From: Spirochaetaceae bacterium
GTDB lineage: Bacteria; Spirochaetota; Spirochaetia; B11-G9
Assembly (NCBI GenBank): GCA_030600745.1
Contig: JAUVLL010000063.1
Span: 1-11,359, forward strand
DNA length: 11,359 nucleotides
Direction: 5' to 3'
Shown: positions 1 to 6,962 of the stretch, one piece after another
How positions within the stretch are numbered: the stretch's first letter is position 1
Layout: every line of letters begins with the position of its first letter
Program-made: the position numbers and the translations under genes
Notes under the pieces: generated by a model
What the model saw: only the letters and a program-made list of their open reading frames with translations
Told to the model about the DNA's origin: nothing
Databases searched by the model: none

Positions 1-780
1 ACCACTATCCAGTCTGACTGCTATTGATTTGCCTTTCTTTTTTTGTTCCAAACCAACAATAATGGCATTATCTATACCTGATCCAAGAGTATCATATGTA
101 TCGATAAGAAGTATTGTACAGTCCTGATAGAGATCTGTGAATTTTCTAAAGGCCAGTAGTTCCGAGTCAAAGGCCATTATCCAGGAATGAGCCATTGAAC
201 CGCGGACAGGTATCCCATAAACTTTTCCTGCAAGGGTATTGGATGTAGCATCAGCCCCTCCTATAAAGGCCGCTTTACTTGCAGACATTGCACCGTCAAA
301 TCCCTGTGCTCTTCGTAAGCCGAATTCAAGGAGTGCCCCGTTCCCTGTAGCATAGGCTACTCTCGCGGCCTTCGTTGCAATAAGGGTCTGAAAATTAATG
401 GTGTTTAGTATAAGGCTCTCTATTAACTGGGCTTCCATCAATGTGCTGTGTATTCGAAGCAGGGGTTCTCCTGGAAATATTACAGAACCTTCATCCATTG
501 CATATACGGTACCGGAGAATTTAAAATCCTTAAGATAGTCAAGAAAATCATTTTGAAATACTTTTAAACTTCTAAGATACCCGATATCATCAGCAGAAAA
601 AAACATATTTTCGAGTTTGTCGAGCAGATCCCCAAGACCGGTAAAGATAGAATAACCTCCCGAGAAGGGTTGGTTTCTATAAAACATATCAAATACTACA
701 TCTTCATTGGTATTCTGAAGCATATAACCCTGCATCATGGTCAGTTCGTATAAATCTGTAAATAAACCTGAGTATTTCAT
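1..780 (-). CDS. pncB: Nicotinate phosphoribosyltransferase, N-terminal 260 residues (cut by window edge)
   Basis: This enzyme makes nicotinate mononucleotide from nicotinate and PRPP with ATP hydrolysis, the entry step of NAD salvage (Preiss-Handler pathway), in the cytoplasm. The frame is open for exactly 260 codons from the ATG at 780 to the window edge, so the C-terminal part (roughly 40% of a usual 430-490 residue protein) is missing. The N-terminus FTDLYELTMMQGY (residues 7-19) is typical of the family. Further family blocks are FGLRRAQG (153-160), GGADATSN (174-181), GSMAHS (194-199, holding the conserved His), LIDTYDTL (225-232) and VRLDSG (255-260). A GGAGGT ribosome site lies at 784-789, 4-5 nt from the ATG. 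The gene is divergent from the phosphate operon and has its own promoter-like sequence at 796-824. The family assignment is firm. Confidence 0.95.
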   Translation of the reverse strand, partial: MKYSGLFTDLYELTMMQGYMLQNTNEDVVFDMFYRNQPFSGGYSIFTGLGDLLDKLENMFFSADDIGYLRSLKVFQNDFLDYLKDFKFSGTVYAMDEGSVIFPGEPLLRIHSTLMEAQLIESLILNTINFQTLIATKAARVAYATGNGALLEFGLRRAQGFDGAMSASKAAFIGGADATSNTLAGKVYGIPVRGSMAHSWIMAFDSELLAFRKFTDLYQDCTILLIDTYDTLGSGIDNAIIVGLEQKKKGKSIAVRLDSG

Positions 781-795
781 AATACCTCCGCGCTT

Positions 796-824
796 AGTAT
801 AACTTTTTATTTTTAAGTCGTAAA
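796..824 (-). promoter_or_regulatory. Candidate sigma-70 promoter of pncB
   Basis: On the minus strand, TTTACG (819-824) is followed after exactly 17 nt by TATACT (796-801). This matches 4/6 of the -35 and 5/6 of the -10 consensus. It would start transcription about 790, leaving a very short leader that carries the GGAGGT site before the ATG at 780. It was found by eye in AT-rich DNA, so a chance match is possible. Confidence 0.5.
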
Positions 825-893
825 TGATACTTTAATAAAATAATTATTTCTAATAGAATGGAACAACTTTAGATTATAAGTGGGAGTTAATAA

Positions 894-1547
894 ATGAGTT
901 TACTTTTTAGTCAAACATCTCAAATTGAAGGGGATATCGAAACTTTACTTGATAGTATATCCAATTCCGTTATGATGTTTTCAGAAGCAATAAAAAACTA
1001 TCTTAATGATGAATATGATATTTTTTTAAAAAGAATGCAAGAAGTAAAAATACTTGAATCAGCTGTAGATGAGCTGCGAAGGCAGATAAGGTATAAACTC
1101 TACACAAAGATGCTTATTCCTGAATCCAGAGGTGATATGCTTAGTCTTCTGGAGAACATTGATAATGTAATCGATACAACAGAAGAAGTTCTTATACTGT
1201 TTGAAATACAGAAACCTAAATTCCCAAAGGTTCTCAATAAAGATGTAATGGATCTTGTTGAAGCATCCTGCAAGGCAGCTGATTTTACTGTAATGGCCGG
1301 AAGAGGGTATATAAAAAACAGTGATATGATCAATGATTATATTAATAAGACTTACTTCTACGAACATGAGGCTGATAAAGTAGAGAATCGTATTAAAAGA
1401 AAACTCTTTGGTTCAGATGAGATAGTCTCAGATCTTGCTGAGAAAATGCATTTAAGTAAATTCGTAGAACTTATATCCAAGTTAGCGGACGATGGTCAGG
1501 ATGTATGTGAACGATTATCAGTGGCAACAATAAAACGCAGCATATAG
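894..1547 (+). CDS. DUF47 / PhoU-like phosphate transport regulator (PiT accessory protein)
   Basis: This 217-residue, all-helical cytoplasmic protein belongs to the DUF47 family (TIGR00153, related to PhoU). Family members sit next to PiT permeases and are thought to modulate phosphate uptake; their biochemistry is poorly known. Visible family features are the charged helix ILESAVDELRRQIRYKLY (about residues 53-70), followed by MLIPESRGDMLSLLENID, and a second half with the helical-repeat pattern TYFYEHEADKVENRIKRKL. These E/D-rich helix motifs are where PhoU proteins bind metal ions. The start has a GGGAG site at 882-886, 7 nt from the ATG. The permease gene follows after 23 nt, so the two are almost surely co-transcribed. 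No clear promoter or Pho box was seen upstream; TTTAAT (831-836) with TAGAAT (854-859) is only a weak candidate. Confidence 0.9.
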   Translation: MSLLFSQTSQIEGDIETLLDSISNSVMMFSEAIKNYLNDEYDIFLKRMQEVKILESAVDELRRQIRYKLYTKMLIPESRGDMLSLLENIDNVIDTTEEVLILFEIQKPKFPKVLNKDVMDLVEASCKAADFTVMAGRGYIKNSDMINDYINKTYFYEHEADKVENRIKRKLFGSDEIVSDLAEKMHLSKFVELISKLADDGQDVCERLSVATIKRSI

Positions 1548-1570
1548 CCTTAATTGAACTGGAGTAAAAG

Positions 1571-2620
1571 ATGTCTTTGATAATAATTTTTCTTTCAAGC
1601 GGCTTATTTCTTGGCTGGTCTCTGGGAGCTAATGATGCTGCAAACATATTTGGTACTGCTGTAGGTACAAAGATGCTGCGGTTTACAACAGCAGCAGTTG
1701 TAGGATCAATATTTGTTATTATAGGTGCAGTGCTAAGCGGTGCCGGTGCTTCCCATACTCTGGGTAAGCTGGGTGCTGTAAATGCTATTGCCGGTTCTTT
1801 TACAGTAGCTTTTGCAGCTGCATTTACGGTGTTCTGGATGACCAGGATGAAACTTCCTGTGTCTACATCCCAGGCGGTTGTTGGTGCCATCATAGGATGG
1901 AATATGTTTGCAGGCAGAGCAACTGATGCCACAGCCTTAACCAAGATCGTTACAACCTGGGTTGTTTGCCCGGTACTTGCAGGCATATTCTCTTTCAGTC
2001 TGTTTTTTCTGGTGAAATATCTTCTTAAATTTTCAAGGATAAGCATTATCCGCCAGGATTCCTATACACGCGTTGCTCTCCTCCTGGTAGGTGCATTTGG
2101 AGCTTACAGCCTTGGTGCCAATAATATTGCAAATGTTATGGGAGTATTTATTTCTGTATCACCTTTTCCTGATGTAACTGTTGCCGGTATTTTTTCTCTT
2201 TCCAGTGTACAGCTTCTATTTCTGCTGGGGGGAGTTGCTATAGCTGTCGGAATATTTACCTATTCAAAAAGGGTAATGATGACTGTTGGAAACTCTATAT
2301 TCAAGCTTTCACCAGTTGCTGCATTTATAGTTGTTTTAGCAAGTTCTCTTGTTCTGTTTCTATTTGCTTCATCAGAGCTTCAGGTTTGGCTTTCCAGCCA
2401 TAACCTTCCGGGATGGCCTCTGGTGCCAGTTTCAAGTTCACAGGCTGTTGTTGGAGCAGTTCTTGGAATTGGTTTTGCGAAATCGGGTAAGAATATTGAT
2501 TTTAGGGTGATAGGCAGAATAGGAATGGGATGGATTGCAACTCCAGTTGTTGCCGGAGTTTTATCATTTATTTTTTTGTTTATTATGCAGAATCTCTTTA
2601 TGCAGCCTGTTTTTGCTTAG
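1571..2620 (+). CDS. pit: PiT-family inorganic phosphate transporter
   Basis: This inner-membrane permease (PF01384) imports inorganic phosphate with a coupling cation (H+ or Na+). At 349 residues it is one of the compact PiT proteins, lacking the long central loop of E. coli PitA (499). The inverted internal duplication of the family is clear: GANDAANIFG (19-28) pairs with GANNIANVMG (182-191), and LPVSTSQAVVGAIIG (95-109) pairs with VPVSSSQAVVGAVLG (285-299). In the second half the usual Asp of GAND is Asn (N185), so the two half-sites are not equivalent. Hydrophobic segments cover most of the chain. The ATG has a GGAG site at 1561-1564. The gene lies 23 nt after the DUF47 regulator and 17 nt before the PRTase-like gene. 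Coupling ion cannot be read from the sequence. Confidence 0.95.
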   Translation: MSLIIIFLSSGLFLGWSLGANDAANIFGTAVGTKMLRFTTAAVVGSIFVIIGAVLSGAGASHTLGKLGAVNAIAGSFTVAFAAAFTVFWMTRMKLPVSTSQAVVGAIIGWNMFAGRATDATALTKIVTTWVVCPVLAGIFSFSLFFLVKYLLKFSRISIIRQDSYTRVALLLVGAFGAYSLGANNIANVMGVFISVSPFPDVTVAGIFSLSSVQLLFLLGGVAIAVGIFTYSKRVMMTVGNSIFKLSPVAAFIVVLASSLVLFLFASSELQVWLSSHNLPGWPLVPVSSSQAVVGAVLGIGFAKSGKNIDFRVIGRIGMGWIATPVVAGVLSFIFLFIMQNLFMQPVFA

Positions 2621-2630
2621 GGAGGGGAGG
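2621..2630 (+). promoter_or_regulatory. Strong ribosome binding site that fixes the start of the PRTase-like gene
   Basis: GGAGGGGAGG lies directly after the TAG of the permease gene and 7 nt before the ATG at 2638. The reading frame stays open upstream to an ATG at 2530, but that longer form would overlap the permease by 91 nt, would have no ribosome site, and would add a Cys-rich stretch that looks like an out-of-frame reading of the permease. The start at 2638 is therefore chosen. Confidence 0.8.
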
Positions 2631-2637
2631 AGTAATA

Positions 2638-3801
2638 ATGAAAGGCGATTTTCTTAAACGTCGGTTTAAAGATGAGGCAGTCTCATTATATTCTATAGAA
2701 AGTGATACCGATAGTTCTGTTCTGAAAAGATATATGGTTTCTACCAGTGATACACGAAATATGCTGAATTTTCCGGAAATTGTAAACTCGGATTTTACAA
2801 ATCTTATGAAGAACGGGGTTACAAATGCTCTGAAAGGACTTAACAGTATAGAACATCTTAGTGGTATAAGTTCAAAACAGGTAAATGTGTATCATATACT
2901 TAGGGGTGGTCTTAATTTTGAGATGAGAAATGCGCTCCATAAAGCATTCGGATATAAATGGCATTCAAGTTCCTATATTTCGAGTCAGAGACATGAGAAA
3001 GATGGAGAATTTGAAATTGCTGACGATTCATACAGAAAATTTCAGATACCAGATAATGCTACAGTTTACAGTGCTGATATTGTGGCATCCGGTGCCTCTC
3101 TGGATAACAGTCTTCATTATCTGGACAATTATTTAACTACCGAAAGTCTTAAAATAAAGAATTTTATCTTTGCAACTATTGGTTGTATTAAGGCGGAAGA
3201 TGTTCTTGAAAAATGGGACTCGATTCTTAAAAAGAATCATCCCGAATATGAAAAAACGATTCTTATCTATCTTGAAGGTAGATTTGCATTGGGTGATAAA
3301 AAATTACCTTTGTACAATGTTCTTCCCAATACGGATCTTCTGAAAAACTACAAGTTTGGTGCGCTGTTAACTCCGGAATATGAATTCTCCCAGTTCGAAA
3401 AAATGATTATACCACTTGAAGCATGTGCTATCTATGATGGAGGAAAAAAATCTTTCGAACCAGTACAGCATATAATAGATATACTTGAGTTTTGGGAGAA
3501 ACAGAAAAAATCTTCAGAATTTCAGGATCTTTCTTTGTGGGACGAATACAATGCCCGATTCCCCCTGGATATGTATATTGATTTTGAATCAGATGTTGAT
3601 GATGAGAGTTATCTCCCGCTGAAAAAAAATAAAGAAGTTTACTGGCAGGGAGTAAGTGATACTGAATACAGTCACTTGTTTGATAAGTTCAGATGGTTAT
3701 GGACTGATTCAAGAATAAAATCTTCAAGAGAGAAGGGGAGTTTGATGGCTACCTGCAATAAGAAAATAAGTTATCTGAAAAGCCTGATTGATGCTATTTG
3801 A
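2638..3801 (+). CDS. Uncharacterised protein with phosphoribosyltransferase-like motifs
   Basis: This 387-residue protein appears soluble, with no signal peptide or membrane segment. I do not recognise it as a named enzyme. Two blocks resemble the type I phosphoribosyltransferase fold, closest to uracil phosphoribosyltransferase. VYHILRGGLNFEMRNAL (84-100) resembles the LRAGL loop. VYSADIVASGASLDNSL (143-159) resembles the PRPP-binding loop after a beta strand, where D147 and the A-S-G-x-S turn fit but the usual first acid is Ala (A146). About 220 further residues follow (160-387) with no motif I can name; they are rich in aromatic and acidic residues. The gene sits between the phosphate permease and the PilZ gene. 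Its TGA overlaps the PilZ ATG by one base, so translation is probably coupled. A role in PRPP or nucleotide metabolism is inference; it could instead be a non-catalytic PRTase-fold protein. Confidence 0.6.
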   Translation: MKGDFLKRRFKDEAVSLYSIESDTDSSVLKRYMVSTSDTRNMLNFPEIVNSDFTNLMKNGVTNALKGLNSIEHLSGISSKQVNVYHILRGGLNFEMRNALHKAFGYKWHSSSYISSQRHEKDGEFEIADDSYRKFQIPDNATVYSADIVASGASLDNSLHYLDNYLTTESLKIKNFIFATIGCIKAEDVLEKWDSILKKNHPEYEKTILIYLEGRFALGDKKLPLYNVLPNTDLLKNYKFGALLTPEYEFSQFEKMIIPLEACAIYDGGKKSFEPVQHIIDILEFWEKQKKSSEFQDLSLWDEYNARFPLDMYIDFESDVDDESYLPLKKNKEVYWQGVSDTEYSHLFDKFRWLWTDSRIKSSREKGSLMATCNKKISYLKSLIDAI

Positions 3802-4133
3802 TGGGTGAACGAAGAAGTCAGAACAGAATTTTAGTTAAGAATCTCCCGGAATTACTTAAGAAATTTAAAATTGATCTGGGTACAGGTGAACTTATCAATG
3901 CAAATACCGTAGATGCCAGTAAGAGTGGAATTAGTTTACTGGTCCCTATCCATATCTACAAAATAGTGAATTACGATATTATTGTACATGCAGTAGACGA
4001 TAGTTTTCTACTTGAAGAAGAAATTGTTTATATAAAAGGGTTGGGTCCTGAGCAATCCAGGATAAGCATAATGTTTTCCTCTTCTTCTTCAGGTCTGGAT
4101 AAATACTACGAACTTCTGGATTCAGTAAGGTAA
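3801..4133 (+). CDS. Small PilZ-domain protein (probable c-di-GMP receptor)
   Basis: This 110-residue cytoplasmic protein consists of little more than one PilZ domain, which binds the second messenger c-di-GMP. Both parts of the binding signature are present: the N-terminal arginine motif RxxxR (R5-S-Q-N-R9, within ERRSQNR) and D38-A-S40-K-S-G43, matching [DN]xSxxG. The rest alternates short beta strands, as expected of a six-stranded barrel, and a helix closes the C-terminus. I chose the ATG at 3801, whose A is the last base of the preceding TGA (TGATG); a TTG one codon upstream is less likely. There is no good ribosome site, so translation probably depends on coupling to the upstream gene. 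Single-domain PilZ proteins act by binding a partner; the partner is unknown, and the operon suggests looking at the permease or the PRTase-like protein. Confidence 0.85.
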   Translation: MGERRSQNRILVKNLPELLKKFKIDLGTGELINANTVDASKSGISLLVPIHIYKIVNYDIIVHAVDDSFLLEEEIVYIKGLGPEQSRISIMFSSSSSGLDKYYELLDSVR

Positions 4134-4137
4134 AGAG

Positions 4138-4180
4138 AGCCTACCATTTATAATTCTGTATAGGTGGATAGGCTTTTCTT
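4138..4180 (+). terminator. Candidate terminator of the phosphate operon, inside the 3' end of the ECF S gene
   Basis: AGCCTACC (4138-4145) pairs with GG-a-TAGGCT (4166-4174, one bulged A), giving an 8-bp stem with a loop of about 20 nt, followed by TTTTCTT. The stem starts 5 nt after the PilZ stop codon. The only place for a terminator is within the last codons of the convergent S-component gene, because the intergenic gap is 7 nt. The long loop and bulge lower confidence. Confidence 0.4.
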
Positions 4181-4677
4181 ACTGCTGCAGCAAGGGGTAC
4201 TCCGACAGCTACACCAGCTACATTCTGTAAAATATTTCCCGGTACTTCCGCCAGAGCAGGTCCAAATCCATACATAAGTCCTGCAGTGATATAATAGGTG
4301 CCAGCCATCACGACAGTAGCTGCAATAAAGGCAAGTATCAGTCCGGGTACATTAATCCTTTTTCTTAATATCAAACCTACCAGCAGACCCTGAAGACCAT
4401 GGGCAAAAAAAGTAATTGGAGCCCACTGAGCATAACCGGCAAACAGATCTGCCACTGCAGTACCCAACCCTCCGGCAAGGAAAGCTGTTATGGGACCAAA
4501 AGTGATGGCTGTAAAAAATATAGCAACATCACCAAAATTAATATATCCTCTGGTGGGAGCCACAGGAATACGTACTATATATGTAAATACTGTTGTTACA
4601 GCAATTAAAATTGCAAGTGACGCAATTTTAAAAGTAGGTAGATTTGTAATGGCTGATTTGTTATTGTTGTCTGACAT
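4141..4677 (-). CDS. ECF transporter S component (substrate-binding membrane protein)
   Basis: This is the substrate-specific membrane subunit of an energy-coupling-factor importer, 178 residues with about five to six hydrophobic helices. The block RGYINFGDVAIFFTAITFGP (43-62), followed by a small-residue helix (AFLAGGLGTAVADLF) and a C-terminal QNVAGVAVGVPL, is typical of the PF07155/PF12822 group of S components (riboflavin, hydroxymethylpyrimidine and related vitamins). It does not start with the MHIxDG of CbiM, so it is not the cobalt permease despite the cobalamin genes nearby. The actual vitamin cannot be read from the sequence, and no riboswitch was seen upstream. An AAGGAG-type site precedes the ATG. 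The gene lies 25 nt after the T component on the same strand, making it the last gene of the serS-ECF cluster. Confidence 0.85.
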   Translation of the reverse strand: MSDNNNKSAITNLPTFKIASLAILIAVTTVFTYIVRIPVAPTRGYINFGDVAIFFTAITFGPITAFLAGGLGTAVADLFAGYAQWAPITFFAHGLQGLLVGLILRKRINVPGLILAFIAATVVMAGTYYITAGLMYGFGPALAEVPGNILQNVAGVAVGVPLAAAVRKAYPPIQNYKW

Positions 4678-4702
4678 AAAACGCTCCTTGGATAAACAGC
4701 TT

Positions 4703-5467
4703 TTATAAAAATATGGAAATTAATATTAGCAGGAGTACGATAACACTGGTAATAATAATTTGCAATATAATTTTATTGGATTTAATACAATTAAACTGAG
4801 ATCTTTCTGTTTCAAGGCCAATACCCTTAAGTTCCAGTGCCATAGAGAGTGACGGAATTGATTTTATTGATTGGATTAATACAGAAACGAGGGTTGGAAA
4901 TATAGTGTTCAGTTTTTTCCAAAGTTTTCTATTTCTGTAATTATCACCACGGAGTTTGTGAGCATCTCTTATATTGTTATAAATTACAATCATATACGGA
5001 ATGTATCGTAGAGCAATTGTAACTATAAGTGCCGCTTTGTAGGGAAGTTTGAACCAGCTCAGAGCAAGTATAAAGTAATTGATACTTGTTGTTGAGAAAA
5101 ATATGTAGAAACTTAAGGTTATTCCAGCGAATCTAAAAATTAGTCTTAGTGTTTGTTCAATTCCCACAGTACTTAGAATTATTGTATCTCTTATGGATAA
5201 AACCGGATCACCACCCTTAAAGAAGGGTGGGGTGAGAATAGTTACAAATATAATAATCGGTAATATCATTTTTATTGGCTGCAGAACTTTTAAAAACCCA
5301 AGGCTTCCGATTCCGGCTCCTGCCAGTAAAAGAAAAAGTAGAACCATTGCTGTAATGGAGAGATGGAAAAAAAACAGAGTAGTTATAGTCAAAAGAATAA
5401 TGATTTTTATTCTGGGATCAGCCCTATGGATAATTGAGTTACCATTTGTATATGTACTGGAAATCAC
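4703..5467 (-). CDS. ecfT: ECF transporter T component (EcfT)
   Basis: This is the transmembrane scaffold that couples ATP hydrolysis by the ATPase subunits to movement of the S component. It is 254 residues, with a family-typical start YTNGNSIIHRADPRIKI (6-22) and several membrane helices. The cytoplasmic coupling-helix region runs from about 160 to 220. The two coupling motifs, usually with Ala-Arg-Gly, are present but altered: AHKLRG (169-174) and ALELKGIG (210-217), where Lys replaces Arg. The start is GTG at 5467, with a strong GGAGGAG site at 5478-5484. This GTG overlaps the TGA of the ATPase gene (GTGA), so translation is coupled. The divergent coupling motifs match the divergent fused ATPase it must contact. 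Confidence 0.88.
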   Translation of the reverse strand: MISSTYTNGNSIIHRADPRIKIIILLTITTLFFFHLSITAMVLLFLLLAGAGIGSLGFLKVLQPIKMILPIIIFVTILTPPFFKGGDPVLSIRDTIILSTVGIEQTLRLIFRFAGITLSFYIFFSTTSINYFILALSWFKLPYKAALIVTIALRYIPYMIVIYNNIRDAHKLRGDNYRNRKLWKKLNTIFPTLVSVLIQSIKSIPSLSMALELKGIGLETERSQFNCIKSNKIILQIIITSVIVLLLILISIFL

Positions 5468-6900
5468 AACCTTGATTCTCCTCCAGCAAAATATGTGTTA
5501 AGATTATTATTAAGGTCATCATCAAATTCCTTAGCTATTTCCCCTGACTCTATCAGATAAACTCTGTTACTATATCTGCTGCACAGGTCAAGGTTATGTG
5601 ATATTATCAATATACTTTTATCTCTTGTATAAAGAAGATTTATAATATTATCAAAATCTTCGAGGGATAGTCCCGCATCTGCTTCATCAAGAATGTAGAT
5701 GTCCCGGTCCATCAGATAGTAAACAGCCGCCTGCAGGCGTTTCCTGGCACCGTAACTCATTAGTGAGGGAGGAACATTTTTATCGGGAAGGTTGAATTTA
5801 ACTATCGTATCTATTACTTCTGAATCTGTAAGTTTGAGTCCAAAAGAAAGTTCTTCTTCAACAGTAGGCAGAAAAATCTGATAGTCAGGATTCTGAAATA
5901 GATATCCACAGGATAAGTTATTTTTTTCATTTACAGTTAGTAAACCGCTTTCTTTTTCTTTTAGGCCTGCTATCAGTTTTCCTAATGTTGATTTTCCTGA
6001 ACCATTTTTGCCTGCAAGGGATACTATTTCTCCTCTGTTTACATAGAAGTTTTCGATGAAGAGCTTAAACTCGCTGTTGTCCGGGTATCGATATTTCAGA
6101 TCTTTTATAACTATCAGCGGATCCGGGTGCAGTGGAATATTTTTACTTACAGAAATTCTATCGAAGATTAGACCCTCTTTTATCAATAATTCATGGAGAG
6201 CATCTCTATTCATTTCTTTTGTATCAATTAATTTGCCTTCACTTAAAATCATAATATCACATGGGAGACTTTTAAATATTGTCAGCATTTTTGAGGAGAA
6301 CATAATAACGGTTTTTTTTTCTGTAAGTATATTTTCTATCATTTTTTTTACAGTTACCGGTTCAAGTTCATCCAGGATTTCATCAAGAAGCAATACTTTG
6401 GGGTCTGCTGCATAGAGACAGGCTGTGAGCAGCTTTTTTTTTTCACCTCCGGACAGTGTTACAGGATTTCGATGTTCCAGTGTTCTGATATCCATTGTCT
6501 TAAGAGCAGAGTTAACTCTGAGTTCTATCTCTTCTCTTTGTATTCCCAGGGATTCAAGAGCAAAAGCTATTTCCGTATCGCATGATGTTGTAACAATCTG
6601 TTCATCAGGATCCTGAAACACAGACCCAAGCAATTCAATTAGTTCGTATGGTTTGTAGTGGTCGATTAGTGTGCCCGTATACTCGACGGTTCCACTGATT
6701 TTACCATCAGTATAACGGGGTATCAGAGACAGAATTATCTTTAGAAGTGTAGATTTGCCAGATTCAGGTTTGCCAAGAATTATTTTAAAATCACCTGGTT
6801 TGACAGAAAGGTTAATCCCTTTTAGAAGTTGCGGGAAATCTAATCCGGGGTAGGATGGATATTGGTATTTCAGATTTTGTATTTTAAGGATTTCCTGCAT
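5464..6900 (-). CDS. Fused double ATPase of an ECF transporter (two ABC domains in one chain)
   Basis: This is the energising subunit of the ECF importer, with EcfA and EcfA' equivalents joined in one 478-residue chain on the cytoplasmic face. Domain 1 has Walker A GKPESGKST (43-51), Q-loop Q96, signature LSGGE (149-153) and Walker B VLLLDE (169-174), but Ser (S203) where the switch His belongs. Domain 2 has Walker A GKNGSGKST (297-305), Q-loop Q336, a degenerate signature MSYGA (381-385) instead of LSGGQ, Walker B IYILDE (401-406) and switch H435. The two lost elements belong to the same composite ATP site. I chose the ATG at 6900, with AGGAAAC upstream, because the protein homology starts there. 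A GTG at 6945 would add 15 residues read from a palindromic repeat. The gene is 57 nt downstream of serS and overlaps ecfT by 4 nt. Confidence 0.88.
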   Translation of the reverse strand: MQEILKIQNLKYQYPSYPGLDFPQLLKGINLSVKPGDFKIILGKPESGKSTLLKIILSLIPRYTDGKISGTVEYTGTLIDHYKPYELIELLGSVFQDPDEQIVTTSCDTEIAFALESLGIQREEIELRVNSALKTMDIRTLEHRNPVTLSGGEKKKLLTACLYAADPKVLLLDEILDELEPVTVKKMIENILTEKKTVIMFSSKMLTIFKSLPCDIMILSEGKLIDTKEMNRDALHELLIKEGLIFDRISVSKNIPLHPDPLIVIKDLKYRYPDNSEFKLFIENFYVNRGEIVSLAGKNGSGKSTLGKLIAGLKEKESGLLTVNEKNNLSCGYLFQNPDYQIFLPTVEEELSFGLKLTDSEVIDTIVKFNLPDKNVPPSLMSYGARKRLQAAVYYLMDRDIYILDEADAGLSLEDFDNIINLLYTRDKSILIISHNLDLCSRYSNRVYLIESGEIAKEFDDDLNNNLNTYFAGGESRL

Positions 6901-6932
6901 TTTGTTCTGTTTCCTGCCATGGGATATTATGC

Positions 6933-6962
6933 CGTAAAGACGCACGGCTGTGCGTCTTTACG
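6933..6962 (-). repeat. 30-nt palindromic repeat, copy 1 (perfect hairpin), overlapping the serS stop codon
   Basis: The arms CGTAAAGACGCAC and GTGCGTCTTTACG (13 bp, perfect) flank a 4-nt loop. With one bulged base the pairing extends into flanking ATG/CAT. The serS TAA (6958-6960) is bases 3-5 of the element read on the minus strand. On the plus strand the hairpin is followed by six T, so it could stop antisense transcription. On the minus strand no T-run follows, so it should not end serS-ECF transcription efficiently. It matches copy 2 at 9781-9810 in length and arms. Confidence 0.85.

Noticed and set aside
781..893. Pho box between pncB and the phosphate operon
   Set aside because: No repeated CTGTCAT-like or TTAACA-like direct repeats with proper spacing were found; the gap is simply AT-rich.
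1471..2046. Long minus-strand frame (191 codons) opposite the permease gene
   Set aside because: It mirrors the codon pattern of the clearly real permease and has no recognisable domain.
2530..2637. Upstream extension (36 codons) of the PRTase-like frame
   Set aside because: It overlaps the permease coding region, has no ribosome site, and reads as a Cys-rich out-of-frame peptide. The ATG at 2638 has a strong site.
4141..5467. Cobalt importer CbiMNQO reading of the ECF genes, because cobalamin genes lie nearby
   Set aside because: The S protein lacks the MHIxDG start and metal-binding features of CbiM, and the cobalamin genes are in a separate cluster more than 4 kb away.
6901..6945. GTG start adding 15 residues to the ECF ATPase
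   Set aside because: The start lies inside the palindromic repeat and has no ribosome site. ABC domain homology begins after the ATG at 6900.
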